Assembly (NCBI GenBank): GCA_022508205.1
Contig: JAFLVQ010000004.1
Coordinates: 1 to 37,708, forward strand
Source: Spirochaetales bacterium
GTDB taxonomy: Bacteria; Spirochaetota; GWE2-31-10
DNA: 37,708 bases
Direction: 5' to 3'
Below, piece by piece: positions 1 to 8,931 of the stretch. Below the pieces are notes generated by a model. It made no database searches and was not told the DNA's origin. It saw only the letters and a program-made list of their open reading frames with translations. Each line of letters begins with the position of its first letter. Within the stretch, counting starts at the first letter, position 1. The translations under genes and the position numbers were made by a program.

Positions 1-116
1 GAATAAGACGACAAAATTATACAAGAAATCGGGCTGATTTTTTTAATATACGGCTGACGCGATTCATTTTTATTTGAAAATGTCTTTGCGTTTTCACTGC
101 AATATGTCCGTTTTAA

Positions 117-1445
117 TTACCTTGACCAGCTTTTCATTAATTCCCAAAGCTGTCCTTTTATTCCTTTTTTGCGCATCCTTTCAAAAAGTTTCATATTAAC
201 GCCTTTTTCCAGTCCGGGAATAATCCAATTTTTGCGAACTGCACAAGCCTCAAGCAGATAATCGATAATTGTATTTTTAACTGCCGGTGAAATGTAAAAT
301 TCCGGTTCTATCCCGACGTCGTCAATACCTACATCTTTGAGAATCGGAGTATTCGGATACAGTCTGACGCCGACAAATCCTATAATAGAATCTGGGTCTG
401 ACGCATCGATATTTTTTACGGTTTCGGCAAGTGTTTCCATTGTTTCACCCGGCCCGCCGAATATCATTGAGTGATTATATTTAATCTCGTATTTACGGCA
501 TAATTCACAGCTGCGGAAAATATCTTCGACGGTAAAAAATTTGTGGTACCCTTTCAGTGTTATGTCACAAAACGCATCGGTTCCTAAATCCATTGATGTA
601 AGACCGGCAGTTTTACATGCGGCGGTAAATTCATCTGTAAAAATCGGTGCAAAAAATCCGGTCCATTGAATTTTTAGATTTCTGCGGACAATTTCATTAA
701 TTATATCAATCGAATATTTTTCGGGATGATTGAAAACGCTGTCTACAAAATAGAAATGGCGTATATCAGCGGTTTCTGCCCAATGCTGAATTTCATCGAC
801 AATATTTTCAGGACTTCGCAGTCTGTACTTATGTCCTTCGATTGTCGGATATGTACAATATGAACAGTCAAACGCACAGCCTCGTTTGGTTTGAATATTT
901 ATACAGCCGCCTTTTTGGTAATATCCGGCGACGTCAAATCCATTACGCGACGGAAATGTATTGAAATTAATATCCTTGATTTCTGCCGATTTTATAATTG
1001 TTCCCTTTTTTACACTGCCGATTTCAATCTGTTCCAGTAATGAAACAAAACTATACTCTCCCTCTCCCGCAATTCCGTAATCAGCACCAAGCTCGTTCAG
1101 AAAATATTCGGGAAAAATCGTATAAGCTGAACCTCCGACTATAACATCGGCATTGCAGTTTTCTCGAATCACTTTCATCATCGACTGATAATAAGAAAGA
1201 TAATTTTCCGCAATCGGAAAAGCATTGTTGTCTACATTGCGAATTGAAAATCCGACTACATCCGGCATAAAAGTTTTTATTTTTGCTTTAAACGCTTCCT
1301 GCGGATTTTCTTCAAAGCATGCGTCAAATACTTGCATTTCGTATTTGCCGGTTGATTCCACGGCATGTGCAATATAAGAAGCTCCAAGCGGAAATACCGG
1401 ATCGGGGAATTTTTCTCTGTTTATGGCAGCAATCAAAACCTTCAT
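117..1445 (-). CDS. B12-binding-domain radical SAM protein
   Basis: The 442-residue protein has an N-terminal cobalamin-binding-type Rossmann region (residues 1-150, with VIVGGSAYTIFPEYFL near 102-116 and GIAGEGE near 124-130). A radical SAM domain follows, with the CxxxCxxC cluster motif at C190, C194 and C197 (GCAFDCSYC). The family transfers methyl groups or carries out other radical chemistry, and the substrate here cannot be read from sequence. A clear AAGGAG site lies just upstream of the ATG. It is the last gene of a minus-strand run, 26 nt after the HAD phosphatase gene. The family assignment is firm and the specific role is unknown. Confidence 0.85.
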   Translation of the reverse strand: MKVLIAAINREKFPDPVFPLGASYIAHAVESTGKYEMQVFDACFEENPQEAFKAKIKTFMPDVVGFSIRNVDNNAFPIAENYLSYYQSMMKVIRENCNADVIVGGSAYTIFPEYFLNELGADYGIAGEGEYSFVSLLEQIEIGSVKKGTIIKSAEIKDINFNTFPSRNGFDVAGYYQKGGCINIQTKRGCAFDCSYCTYPTIEGHKYRLRSPENIVDEIQHWAETADIRHFYFVDSVFNHPEKYSIDIINEIVRRNLKIQWTGFFAPIFTDEFTAACKTAGLTSMDLGTDAFCDITLKGYHKFFTVEDIFRSCELCRKYEIKYNHSMIFGGPGETMETLAETVKNIDASDPDSIIGFVGVRLYPNTPILKDVGIDDVGIEPEFYISPAVKNTIIDYLLEACAVRKNWIIPGLEKGVNMKLFERMRKKGIKGQLWELMKSWSR

Positions 1446-1471
1446 ACTTTTCTCCTTTACAAATTGTATTC

Positions 1472-2119
1472 TCAGATTTTTTTTAATAATTCCAAAAGTT
1501 CATTGGGGTGGGAAATCAAATTGACGGCTGCACTGTTCAGCAATTCCGTTTTCGTTCGGAATCCCCATGTCACACTTATGCAGTCGATTTGCGCATTTTT
1601 TGCCGTAAGTATGTCGACTTCGGAATCGCCTACGTATACAGCATCCGATTTACTGCTGTTAAGCTGCCGCAGCACATTTTCTATTCCGTCGGCAGCCGGT
1701 TTGCGTTTCATTCCGGGTTGATCTGCCGCCATCACGGTGATCATATCAAAATATTTGCGGCACAGCTCTTTTACCGCTTCAATGCGCTTGTTTGAAACTA
1801 TTGCGAGCTTATAATTTTGTTTTACAAGATTATTCAACATCTGCATAATTCCGTCGTACGGCGCGGTTTTTTCATCACAGTGTGCAAAATAGTATTCACA
1901 AAAATAGGTAAATGTACTTTCGATTTTTTTGTCGGAAGTTCCGGCCGGAACCGCACGATTAACAAGCGTACGCATACCGTTTCCGACAAAACACCGCACT
2001 TCTTCCGTTGTGCGTTTCGGAAAATCCATGTATTCCAAAGCTGCGTTTATGCTGTCGGTCAAATTATCGAGTGTATTGAGCAGCGTTCCGTCAAGATCGA
2101 AAATCACAGTATTTTTCAT
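1472..2119 (-). CDS. HAD-superfamily phosphatase, phosphoglycolate phosphatase-like
   Basis: The 215-residue protein carries the haloacid dehalogenase signature: nucleophile motif I FDLDGTLLNT (D8, D10), motif II VSNKR, and motif III/IV KPAADGIE followed by GDSEVDI. A helical cap sits between motifs I and II, as in the Gph/PpaX branch, which hydrolyses small phosphoesters such as 2-phosphoglycolate or pyrophosphate. The ATG overlaps the stop of the upstream methyltransferase gene by one base (TAATG), so the two are translationally coupled. Gph is the best guess, but HAD substrates cannot be fixed from sequence. Confidence 0.8.
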   Translation of the reverse strand: MKNTVIFDLDGTLLNTLDNLTDSINAALEYMDFPKRTTEEVRCFVGNGMRTLVNRAVPAGTSDKKIESTFTYFCEYYFAHCDEKTAPYDGIMQMLNNLVKQNYKLAIVSNKRIEAVKELCRKYFDMITVMAADQPGMKRKPAADGIENVLRQLNSSKSDAVYVGDSEVDILTAKNAQIDCISVTWGFRTKTELLNSAAVNLISHPNELLELLKKI

Positions 2120-2799
2120 TATTTGCAGCCTTCTATCATTAGTAAAAATTCACCTTTACTTTTGTTATCACGTGCCAATGCTTTCAAAATTTCTTTGGCA
2201 TTGCCGCAGTAAACTGCTTCATCAGGCAGCGTAAGATTGAATGTAAGAACAATATTCCGTTTCGGTGCAAAATTTTGCGTTAGTTCAAGAATATTTTTCA
2301 ATCTGTACGGTGTTTCCAGTAAAATAACCCATTCTTTGCGCTTTAATAATTTTTTCAAATCTTGTTCGCGCAACCCTTTCTTTTGAGAGATAAAGCCGGC
2401 GAAATAAAAAGAACGAATCTCGAAAGGAGACAATTGCAGTGATGTTATAAGAGAGTTTGCGCCGGGAAGCGAAATTAGTTTCACGTGCTTTTCGGCAACA
2501 TAGCGCAGCACGGGGAAACCGGGATCTTCAAATACCGGAGAACCGCAGTCGGAAACAAGCGCACCGGTTTTGCCGGCAGATAAAAAATCGTTCAATTGCT
2601 CCAAACAGCTTTCGCGGTCTTTGCGCTGACATTCAATCCATTCTTTTATTGGAATCTGCAATTCGGCTGCAAGTCTTATGTATTCCTTATGATGTTCACA
2701 GACGACAAAATCAACTTCTTTCAACACACGGACTGCCCGCAATGTTATATCTTCAGGATTTCCAAGCGGTGTCGGCACTATGTAAAATTCCAACTTCAT
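2119..2799 (-). CDS. RsmI-like tetrapyrrole-methylase-fold rRNA methyltransferase
   Basis: The N-terminus FYIVPTPLGNPEDITLRAV, the glycine-rich LVSDCGSPVFEDPG and the LPGANSLITSL block match the RsmI family, which 2'-O-methylates C1402 of 16S rRNA with SAM. At 226 residues it is shorter than the roughly 280 usual for RsmI and lacks the C-terminal helical domain. The usual AEDTR motif reads CEHHKE, so it belongs to a divergent branch. The start is ambiguous: GGGAG abuts the ATG at 2799 with no spacer, while the TTG at codon 3 (2793) lies at ideal distance. The gene is translationally coupled to the HAD phosphatase gene. Confidence 0.75.
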   Translation of the reverse strand: MKLEFYIVPTPLGNPEDITLRAVRVLKEVDFVVCEHHKEYIRLAAELQIPIKEWIECQRKDRESCLEQLNDFLSAGKTGALVSDCGSPVFEDPGFPVLRYVAEKHVKLISLPGANSLITSLQLSPFEIRSFYFAGFISQKKGLREQDLKKLLKRKEWVILLETPYRLKNILELTQNFAPKRNIVLTFNLTLPDEAVYCGNAKEILKALARDNKSKGEFLLMIEGCK

Positions 2800-2874
2800 C
2801 TCCCAATGATTTTACTCAAACATAGCATAAAAACGATATTGCCGCCGGATTTTGTACCGACAGGCAAATCGGCA

Positions 2875-3786
2875 TTAAAATTTATTTATCTTGAAAAGCA
2901 GAACGACTACAATTGCGGACACTCCCATTATAATCGAGAGTCCCCAGACCGCATTTATGGATTCTTGAAACGGAAGCGGAACATTCATTCCGTAAAAACT
3001 CGAAAGAAATGTCAGTGGCAGCATAATTACGGAGATCATTGCCAATATTTTCATAATTTTATTGGTTCGATATGTAAGCAGCGTATCGATCGAAGAGTAC
3101 AAACCTTCAACCAGTTCCTGATAATCTTCTGCCATATCGATTATTTTTCCCAGATAATCTCCGATGTCTCCCCAGTAAATGTCCATATTTTTATCCTGCT
3201 GATCTTTCATTTTTTCAAAAACAGTAAAAATATTGCGCTGCGGTTTTAAAGATGATTGCAAAAAAATTATATTTCGACGCAATGCCGAAATTTTTTCGAT
3301 CACACTTTCCGGGCGTTTCTTGTCATAATTGTTATCAATCCAGTCTATGTCGTAGCTAATCTGCGTCATAATGGGAAATATCTGCAATACCAACTTATGC
3401 AAAAGTTTGTAAAGCAGATAATCTACTCCCTGTGAAAAATATTTATTAAACTTGCTTTCGGTGTTTTTAAGCTGTTCAAACGAATCAGTAAGCCGATTCA
3501 TTTTTGGGGAATGAATTGTGATGAGAAAATTTTCACCCCAGAAAAAATCGAGTTCTTCTATTAAAAAACGATTGTTTTTGCCCTTATCGCAGACTATCGG
3601 AAAATGAAGTACGACAAAACGGTAATCGTCATATGCTTCAAATTTCGGTCGCTGCACTTTTGAAAGGCAGTCATCTAAATCCAAATCATGAAAATTGTAC
3701 GATTTTCTCAGGTAATTCAAATCTTCCGGTGTTACATTTACAATATCAATCCATGTCACTTTATCATTAGATACAATATCCAGCAT
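2875..3786 (-). CDS. corA: CorA-family divalent metal ion transporter
   Basis: The 303-residue protein has a large cytoplasmic alpha/beta N-terminal domain, a long stalk helix and two C-terminal membrane helices. The first helix ends in the family signature YGMN (G266-M267-N268), which forms the Mg2+ selectivity filter of the pentameric channel. The C-terminus FKINKF is basic and cytosolic, as expected. The start follows an AAGGAG site. It lies 28 nt downstream of the pullulanase gene on the same strand, so co-transcription is likely without a functional link. CorA homologues can also carry Co2+ or Ni2+, and the ion is not determined here. Confidence 0.9.
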   Translation of the reverse strand: MLDIVSNDKVTWIDIVNVTPEDLNYLRKSYNFHDLDLDDCLSKVQRPKFEAYDDYRFVVLHFPIVCDKGKNNRFLIEELDFFWGENFLITIHSPKMNRLTDSFEQLKNTESKFNKYFSQGVDYLLYKLLHKLVLQIFPIMTQISYDIDWIDNNYDKKRPESVIEKISALRRNIIFLQSSLKPQRNIFTVFEKMKDQQDKNMDIYWGDIGDYLGKIIDMAEDYQELVEGLYSSIDTLLTYRTNKIMKILAMISVIMLPLTFLSSFYGMNVPLPFQESINAVWGLSIIMGVSAIVVVLLFKINKF

Positions 3787-3814
3787 TATAATCTCCTTGT
3801 TGCATAAAATAAAT

Positions 3815-6025
3815 TTATTTTTTATCTATACTTGAGAGACTGACTCCGTTTTTCACAAAAACAGCACCGCTCAAACGTGAAACGGTTACTTGCTGAGTAT
3901 TGAGCGTCGGTGGGTTTTCGGGGAAATAATCGTCTGCAAAAAGCAATATACTCCAACCGTCTTCTTTGAGGTCTACATTTATATCGTATTGATATGGATT
4001 GATTACGATAAAAAACTTTTTATTTTCACTGTCCAGTGTATATCCTATTGCATTTTGATTATCCGGCAAAAATATGTCACTGCGAAACTCTATTGCTTTT
4101 CTGACATCAATATCAAGCGGCAAAGAGAATACACGGTTACTTTTACGCATGTCGATCAAATTTTTATAATAAGTAAACACATCGAAAAATTCCATTTTGC
4201 GTTTCCATGAAACCGCATTGATTTCGTCCGGGCTGTTGTAACTGTTTTCCACACCGTGTTTTGTGCGCATAAAATCTTGTCCCAGATGAAGAACGGGAAC
4301 ACCTTGACTTGTAAGCAGAATAAATGCTGCCAGTTTATGCTGCGCTTTTATTTTTTCCAAAAGTTGGGCATCATTAGGACGTTTTTTGTCCAGTTCGGCA
4401 AATTTTACGGTATCGTGCAGTGAGTAATATAATTTATCGAACAAAGTGTTATTGTCATGAACTTCGACATAATTCATTGTCTCGAAAGGTACAGCGGCAA
4501 ACGTATTGATACTTCCCAGAATTCCCTGAATGACTCGGTCACGATGATTTGCGCCTGACGACTGGATAAAACCATGTTCCTTTACATTAAAAACTGCACC
4601 TTTTATTGCATCTCTGAAATCATCATTGAAGACCGAAAAAGAATTGTATCGCTGCATTCCCTTGTAAGTAGGTTGAATCGGCGTTAAACCGCCTGTCCAT
4701 GGCTCTCCGTAAATGAAAATATCCGACTTGATAATGCTCAGCTCTTTTACGATTTCTTGTATTGTTTTCAAATCTATAAGTCCCATCAAATCAAATCTGA
4801 ACCCATCGAAGTCGTAAAAATCGGTCCAAAAGCGCAAGGTATCAACAATAAATTTCCGTACCATCGGAGCTTCACTTCGCAGTTCATTGCCGCATCCCGA
4901 ACCATTTGAAATGTAACCGTTGCCGAATCGATAATAGAAATACGGAACAAAGGCATTAAATGAAAAAATGCCGTCCCCGTAGAAGCCTTCCGCAGTGTGA
5001 TTGTAAACAACATCAAGAATTACACGCAGTCCGTTTTTGTGAAGTGATGCGACCATTTTGCGGACTTCGCGAATTTTTGAATCATCTTTCCAATTTGATG
5101 AATAAATACCGTCGGGACTGTTGAAGTAACGCGGCATATATCCCCAGCCGTATTCATTCTCATTGCTTTCGTCATTGTCGAAATCTTGTATCGGCATGAT
5201 TTGAACCGTATTAACGCCGAGTTCTTTAATGTGCGACAAAAGCGTCGATACTTTAGCCGATTTTTTTCCCTTTGTGGCTTTTTCCTGATATGAAGTTTTA
5301 TCAAGCGTTAATGCAGAATATTTTCCGCGATGAACGGTGCCGGAATCTTGTGCCACAGAAATATCGCGCATGTGAATTTCGTAAACTATGGGTGAAGCCA
5401 ACGGTGTTTTTTCCAATAAAGGCTCTTTTTTACCGTAACTTTTTTCATTGATTACCATTGCACGGCCTGTTTTTCCGATAACGCATTTTGCGTACGGGTC
5501 AACTACATCTTTCTCGCCGGGGAATTCCGGATATTCACCGAAAACATTGAATGAATAGAATTTACCTTTGAGATTTTCCTTTATGCAGACGCTCCAAACG
5601 CCGTAATCGCCTTCTGTCATAGGGTAGGAGACAGCTTTTCCGCCTTCCGGAGCCGAATAAATATTCAATACAATACGTTCTGCCGTTGGTGCAAATACTT
5701 TGAATGATGTGGCTCTCGGCGTATAAACCGCGCCTAAATCATTTCCCGGATAGCGATATTTTACACTGTCCAAAATGCCGTGAGGAATCAGCTGAAGTTC
5801 CTGCGCACTGTTTGATAAAAAATATGCTTTCTTAATATTCAAATTAGTTATTTTTAAAATAAGACGAGTACCGCAAATATATTTTACGGAATAAGGAATT
5901 TCTTTTTTGCTGGAATAAAGATAAATTCCGCTGATATGTTCCGGATCGATATTTTTTTCAAAGTAAACAGAAACGGTATCAGCTGAATCAATCAAGGCGT
6001 GAATCATTTTGTTTTGAATATCCAT
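3815..6025 (-). CDS. pulA: Type I pullulanase (GH13 alpha-1,6-glucan debranching enzyme), cytoplasmic
   Basis: The start is set at the second ATG (6025) because AAGGAGAGG lies 3 nt before it and overlaps the first ATG at 6040. The product is about 736 residues. An N-terminal beta module (about 10-85) and a CBM48-like domain (about 95-190, GAVYTPRATSFKVFAPTAERI) precede the GH13 barrel. Catalytic blocks are DVVYNHT, GFRFDLMG (nucleophile Asp), IYGEPWTGG (acid/base Glu) and VEVHDNN. The pullulanase YNWGYDP motif appears as YGWGYMP, followed by RYFNSPDGIYSS. There is no signal peptide, so it should debranch imported dextrins or stored glycogen, complementing the GH13 lipoprotein at 30340-34791. 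Confidence 0.9.
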   Translation of the reverse strand: MDIQNKMIHALIDSADTVSVYFEKNIDPEHISGIYLYSSKKEIPYSVKYICGTRLILKITNLNIKKAYFLSNSAQELQLIPHGILDSVKYRYPGNDLGAVYTPRATSFKVFAPTAERIVLNIYSAPEGGKAVSYPMTEGDYGVWSVCIKENLKGKFYSFNVFGEYPEFPGEKDVVDPYAKCVIGKTGRAMVINEKSYGKKEPLLEKTPLASPIVYEIHMRDISVAQDSGTVHRGKYSALTLDKTSYQEKATKGKKSAKVSTLLSHIKELGVNTVQIMPIQDFDNDESNENEYGWGYMPRYFNSPDGIYSSNWKDDSKIREVRKMVASLHKNGLRVILDVVYNHTAEGFYGDGIFSFNAFVPYFYYRFGNGYISNGSGCGNELRSEAPMVRKFIVDTLRFWTDFYDFDGFRFDLMGLIDLKTIQEIVKELSIIKSDIFIYGEPWTGGLTPIQPTYKGMQRYNSFSVFNDDFRDAIKGAVFNVKEHGFIQSSGANHRDRVIQGILGSINTFAAVPFETMNYVEVHDNNTLFDKLYYSLHDTVKFAELDKKRPNDAQLLEKIKAQHKLAAFILLTSQGVPVLHLGQDFMRTKHGVENSYNSPDEINAVSWKRKMEFFDVFTYYKNLIDMRKSNRVFSLPLDIDVRKAIEFRSDIFLPDNQNAIGYTLDSENKKFFIVINPYQYDINVDLKEDGWSILLFADDYFPENPPTLNTQQVTVSRLSGAVFVKNGVSLSSIDKK

Positions 6026-6062
6026 AATCCTCTCCTTCATTTAATAAAATTTGTTGCCGCAA

Positions 6063-6090
6063 ATTTTAAAAATTTATTTCATTACTTCAA
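6063..6090 (-). promoter_or_regulatory. Putative sigma70 promoter of the pullulanase gene
   Basis: On the minus strand, TTGAAG (6085-6090) and TAAAAT (6063-6068) are separated by 16 nt and lie about 40 nt before the chosen start. The match is reasonable, but the region is AT-rich, so a chance match is possible. Confidence 0.4.
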
Positions 6091-6094
6091 TTGC

Positions 6095-6167
6095 ACAAAA
6101 ATCAGGCTGCCCAAAAAGAATCATTGTATTGAATTTGCGTTTCAGCATTTAGACTTATTGGGCAGCC
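6095..6167 (-). terminator. Intrinsic terminator of the DUF1858 gene
   Basis: Arms GGCTGCCCAA (6105-6114) and TTGGGCAGCC (6158-6167) pair perfectly over 10 bp and extend by AAG/CTT after one mismatch. On the minus strand the hairpin is followed by GATTTTTGTG. The 43-nt loop is longer than usual. It would insulate the pullulanase gene from upstream transcription. Confidence 0.6.
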
Positions 6168-6215
6168 GGATATAAAAAAATCAATATGCAAGTATTTGCA
6201 AAACCTTAAGCAAAA

Positions 6216-6419
6216 TTATTCTTTGTTCACAGCCTTTTTCAAATCTGCCATAAATTGTTCCACAGGAATTCCGTGAGCTTCTAATCCTTGCTTTATAGTT
6301 TCGTATCTTGCCATTGCGCAGCCGATACAACCGATACCGTATGCCCCAAAAACGCCTAATGCATCGGGATAATCTTGTACCAGTTCGCGAATATTCATAT
6401 TTTCTGAAAGTTCAGTCAT
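6216..6419 (-). CDS. DUF1858 small redox-disulfide-type protein
   Basis: This 67-residue protein opens with the DUF1858 pattern (MNIRELVQDYPDALGVFGAYGIGCIGC). A CxxC pair at C31/C34 sits in the GIGCIGCAMA turn. Members of this family are often found near hybrid-cluster proteins or other metal-redox enzymes and are thought to use the cysteine pair for redox or metal contact, but none of those partners is nearby. A strong AAAGGAGGG site precedes the ATG. It lies 74 nt after the phosphatase gene and ends in its own terminator. Family confidence is high; the function is unknown. Confidence 0.85.
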   Translation of the reverse strand: MTELSENMNIRELVQDYPDALGVFGAYGIGCIGCAMARYETIKQGLEAHGIPVEQFMADLKKAVNKE

Positions 6420-6493
6420 AGTACCCTCCTTTGGTTGCTAAAAAGTACCTACTATTACACTGAAAAAAGTGAAAAATCAATATGCTTTACAAC

Positions 6494-6952
6494 TTATAAT
6501 TTTTCCAGCAGTGAACAGCAGGTCCTTTCGCATATTTTAAAAACGTCTTCAAAGCCTTTTTTTCCGCCGTAATACGGATCCGGTACATTGCCGTTTCCGT
6601 CCGGGTCGAATTTTCGGAACATCATAACTTTACTTTTCCCATTTTCGTTTTCGTCGGCTAACCACAAAAGTTCTTTGTAATTGTCTCTGTCCATTGCCAA
6701 AATATAATCAAAATTGTCGAAATCTTCTTCTTCGATTTGACGGGCTTTATGCTGCGTCGAAAGTCCGTGCCGGGCAAGTTCGGCTGCGGCTCTGGAATCC
6801 GCCGGCAGTCCTTGGTTGCATGACGAAGTCCCCGCCGAATCGATGAAAAAATCATTTTCACGCCCGGTTTTGCTTACCATATTTCTGAATATTGCTTCTG
6901 CCATTGGAGAGCGGCAAATATTTCCCAAACAAACAAATAAAATGCTTTTCAT
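6494..6952 (-). CDS. Low-molecular-weight protein-tyrosine phosphatase family protein
   Basis: The 152-residue protein starts with the P-loop VCLGNICRSP (nucleophile C8, R14) and carries the general-acid motif DPYYGG with Asp125. This is the complete active site of the low-molecular-weight phosphotyrosine phosphatase fold. Length is normal. Arsenate reductases share the fold but need extra cysteines at set positions; DPYY favours a phosphatase. The ATG overlaps the recQ stop (ATGA), so it is translationally coupled to the helicase. No tyrosine kinase partner is seen in the window. Confidence 0.9.
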   Translation of the reverse strand: MKSILFVCLGNICRSPMAEAIFRNMVSKTGRENDFFIDSAGTSSCNQGLPADSRAAAELARHGLSTQHKARQIEEEDFDNFDYILAMDRDNYKELLWLADENENGKSKVMMFRKFDPDGNGNVPDPYYGGKKGFEDVFKICERTCCSLLEKL

Positions 6953-8931
6953 TTACTAACTGCCTCCTGCAAAATGTTTTTGCCGTCTGTCGATATTTTT
7001 ACTACGGGATATTTTTTGTTGTCAATGTACAAAAATCCCATCTCCAAAAGTTCGTCTATATGTGCGGCAATTTCGTCAGTATCCAATCTTGACAAAATGC
7101 CGAAATCTTCCAGTTCATGAAAACGTTCGTCGAGTTCAAATGAACCTTTGAGTAATGCGGCAAGTTTTTTCTTTCCGAAATTGATTTCGCCTAAATAGAC
7201 AGACTGCAAAATTTTCCTTTCAATACTTGAAAGTTTCGGTTTGTCGATTGTAAAAGTTCTGCGGCACAAATCACACGCAGCGCAATTTTCGATCTGATAT
7301 TTTTCGCCGAAATAAGAAAGCAGACTGTGTCGTCTGCATTTGCCCGCGCTTAGTTGTGCATATTTAATCAACGCATCGAGTTTTTCATAATCTACTTTGA
7401 TTTTTTTGTTTACCATATTGCGGTATTCTTTTTCCTGATTCGAGCTCAGTTTTGAATTCAAAACTTTAAGCCGTCGTCCGGCACGCAGCTTTGTCAGTGA
7501 AATGCAATTGTCTTTTTCCAGCTGCAACAAAGTTTCATCAAGCTGATTTATATTCACATCAAGCCGTCGTGCCAGTTTTTGCTTTGTAATTGTAAAGGAT
7601 ATTTTTCCCGCCGCAAATCTGCGCAGACTTTCATAATCAAACTGCCAGCCTTTAGGCGGATGATTCAATTTTATTTCCAAAACTTCTTCGCGAATATATT
7701 CGATTTCGATGCAGCCCATATACTGCAAAATTTTATAAACAGCCGCTTGTGCATGACTTGAAAGTCCTTCCATGTCGAGGGCTTCGTCGTCGTAAAGCAG
7801 CCGTTTTTTTGAATCTTTGACAATTTTTGCCAATACACTGCGCAGCAATTCCAGCGGCGGATTTTTGGAATCGATAAAAAACCGCTGTATTTTTACATCC
7901 TGCTCCATGTATTGCAGCAGACAAAACGATGTCTTGCCGTCACGCCCCGCACGTCCTGTTTCTTGGTAGTACGCTTCAATTGTTCCCGGAATAGAATAAT
8001 GAGCCACAAACCGAATATCAGGTTTATTTACACCCATTCCGAAAGCATTTGTCGCAATCAAAACATCAACTTTATTTTGCAAAAAATCATCCTGCGCTTT
8101 ATTTCGGACTTGTTTATTAAGCCGTGCATGATAACACGCAAAACGCAGTTTACTGTTGGTTCGCAGGTAATTGTAAACTTCTTCCGCATCTTTGACACTG
8201 GCAGTGTAAATGATTCCGGGTGCTTTTGCTTTTTGCATAAAATCGAGAAGTCCGCGCTTTTTATCTTCACTTCGGTAGAATTTTTTTACACCGTAAATCA
8301 AATTTTCCCGATTAAAACCGTTAATTACAATTTCAGGGTTTTTCATCTCCAATGAATTTATAATATCGTTGCGAACATCCTGCGTCGCAGTTGCCGTAAG
8401 GGCAAGTACAGGCGCGCAGTTAAGATATTTTCTCACGGCGGAAAGTCTGCGGTAATCCGGTCTGAAGTCATGTCCCCATTCCGAAATACAATGTGCTTCA
8501 TCTACTGCAAAAAGCGATAATTCTACACCTTTGAGCCATTCTAAAAAGCGTTGATTGCGAAAACGTTCCGGAGTGAGATACAGCAGCTTTACTTTACCCG
8601 ACAAAACATTTTCCGCAGTCTCACGTGCGGTTTCCGGAGTAACGGTGGAGTTCAGCATTGCGGCGGGGTAGCCTCGTTCCGCAAGACTGTCAAGCTGATC
8701 TTTCATCAGTGAAATAAGCGGAGAAATTACAACGGTGATTCCCGGCAGACAAAGAGCCGGAACTTGGTAACATAAACTTTTACCGCCTCCGGTAGGCATT
8801 ACTCCAAGCGTATCATGCCCGGTCAGCACTGCTTCGATAATTTTATCTTGTCCGCTGCGAAAATTATCATAGCCGAAATAATCGCGCAAAACTTTCAGCG
8901 AAGTTTGTTTTATCGATAGAATTCGGTTCAT
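6949..8931 (-). CDS. recQ: RecQ-family ATP-dependent DNA helicase
   Basis: The 660-residue protein has Walker A GVMPTGGGKSLCYQ, the DEAH box with RecQ-specific VDEAHCISEWGHDFRPDYR, motif III ALTATAT, and motifs V/VI AFGMGVNKPDIRFVAHY and YYQETGRAGRDG. After the helicase core (about 1-340) comes a winged-helix-like stretch (about 360-490), and only then a Zn site built from C-x(17-20)-CxxC-like cysteines (KCRRHSLLSYFGE...NCAACDLC, about 530-560). In E. coli RecQ the Zn site directly follows the core, so this resembles a variant branch. No HRDC domain is obvious. It is coupled by ATGA overlaps to genes on both sides. Confidence 0.9.
   Translation of the reverse strand: MNRILSIKQTSLKVLRDYFGYDNFRSGQDKIIEAVLTGHDTLGVMPTGGGKSLCYQVPALCLPGITVVISPLISLMKDQLDSLAERGYPAAMLNSTVTPETARETAENVLSGKVKLLYLTPERFRNQRFLEWLKGVELSLFAVDEAHCISEWGHDFRPDYRRLSAVRKYLNCAPVLALTATATQDVRNDIINSLEMKNPEIVINGFNRENLIYGVKKFYRSEDKKRGLLDFMQKAKAPGIIYTASVKDAEEVYNYLRTNSKLRFACYHARLNKQVRNKAQDDFLQNKVDVLIATNAFGMGVNKPDIRFVAHYSIPGTIEAYYQETGRAGRDGKTSFCLLQYMEQDVKIQRFFIDSKNPPLELLRSVLAKIVKDSKKRLLYDDEALDMEGLSSHAQAAVYKILQYMGCIEIEYIREEVLEIKLNHPPKGWQFDYESLRRFAAGKISFTITKQKLARRLDVNINQLDETLLQLEKDNCISLTKLRAGRRLKVLNSKLSSNQEKEYRNMVNKKIKVDYEKLDALIKYAQLSAGKCRRHSLLSYFGEKYQIENCAACDLCRRTFTIDKPKLSSIERKILQSVYLGEINFGKKKLAALLKGSFELDERFHELEDFGILSRLDTDEIAAHIDELLEMGFLYIDNKKYPVVKISTDGKNILQEAVSK

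Noticed and set aside
3-77. Open frame from the left edge that could be the end of a plus-strand gene
   Set aside because: Only 24 codons are visible and no family features can be seen; support is insufficient.
2596-3249. Plus-strand 217-codon ORF
   Set aside because: It crosses the rsmI-like and corA genes antisense, with no ribosome site and no recognisable motif.
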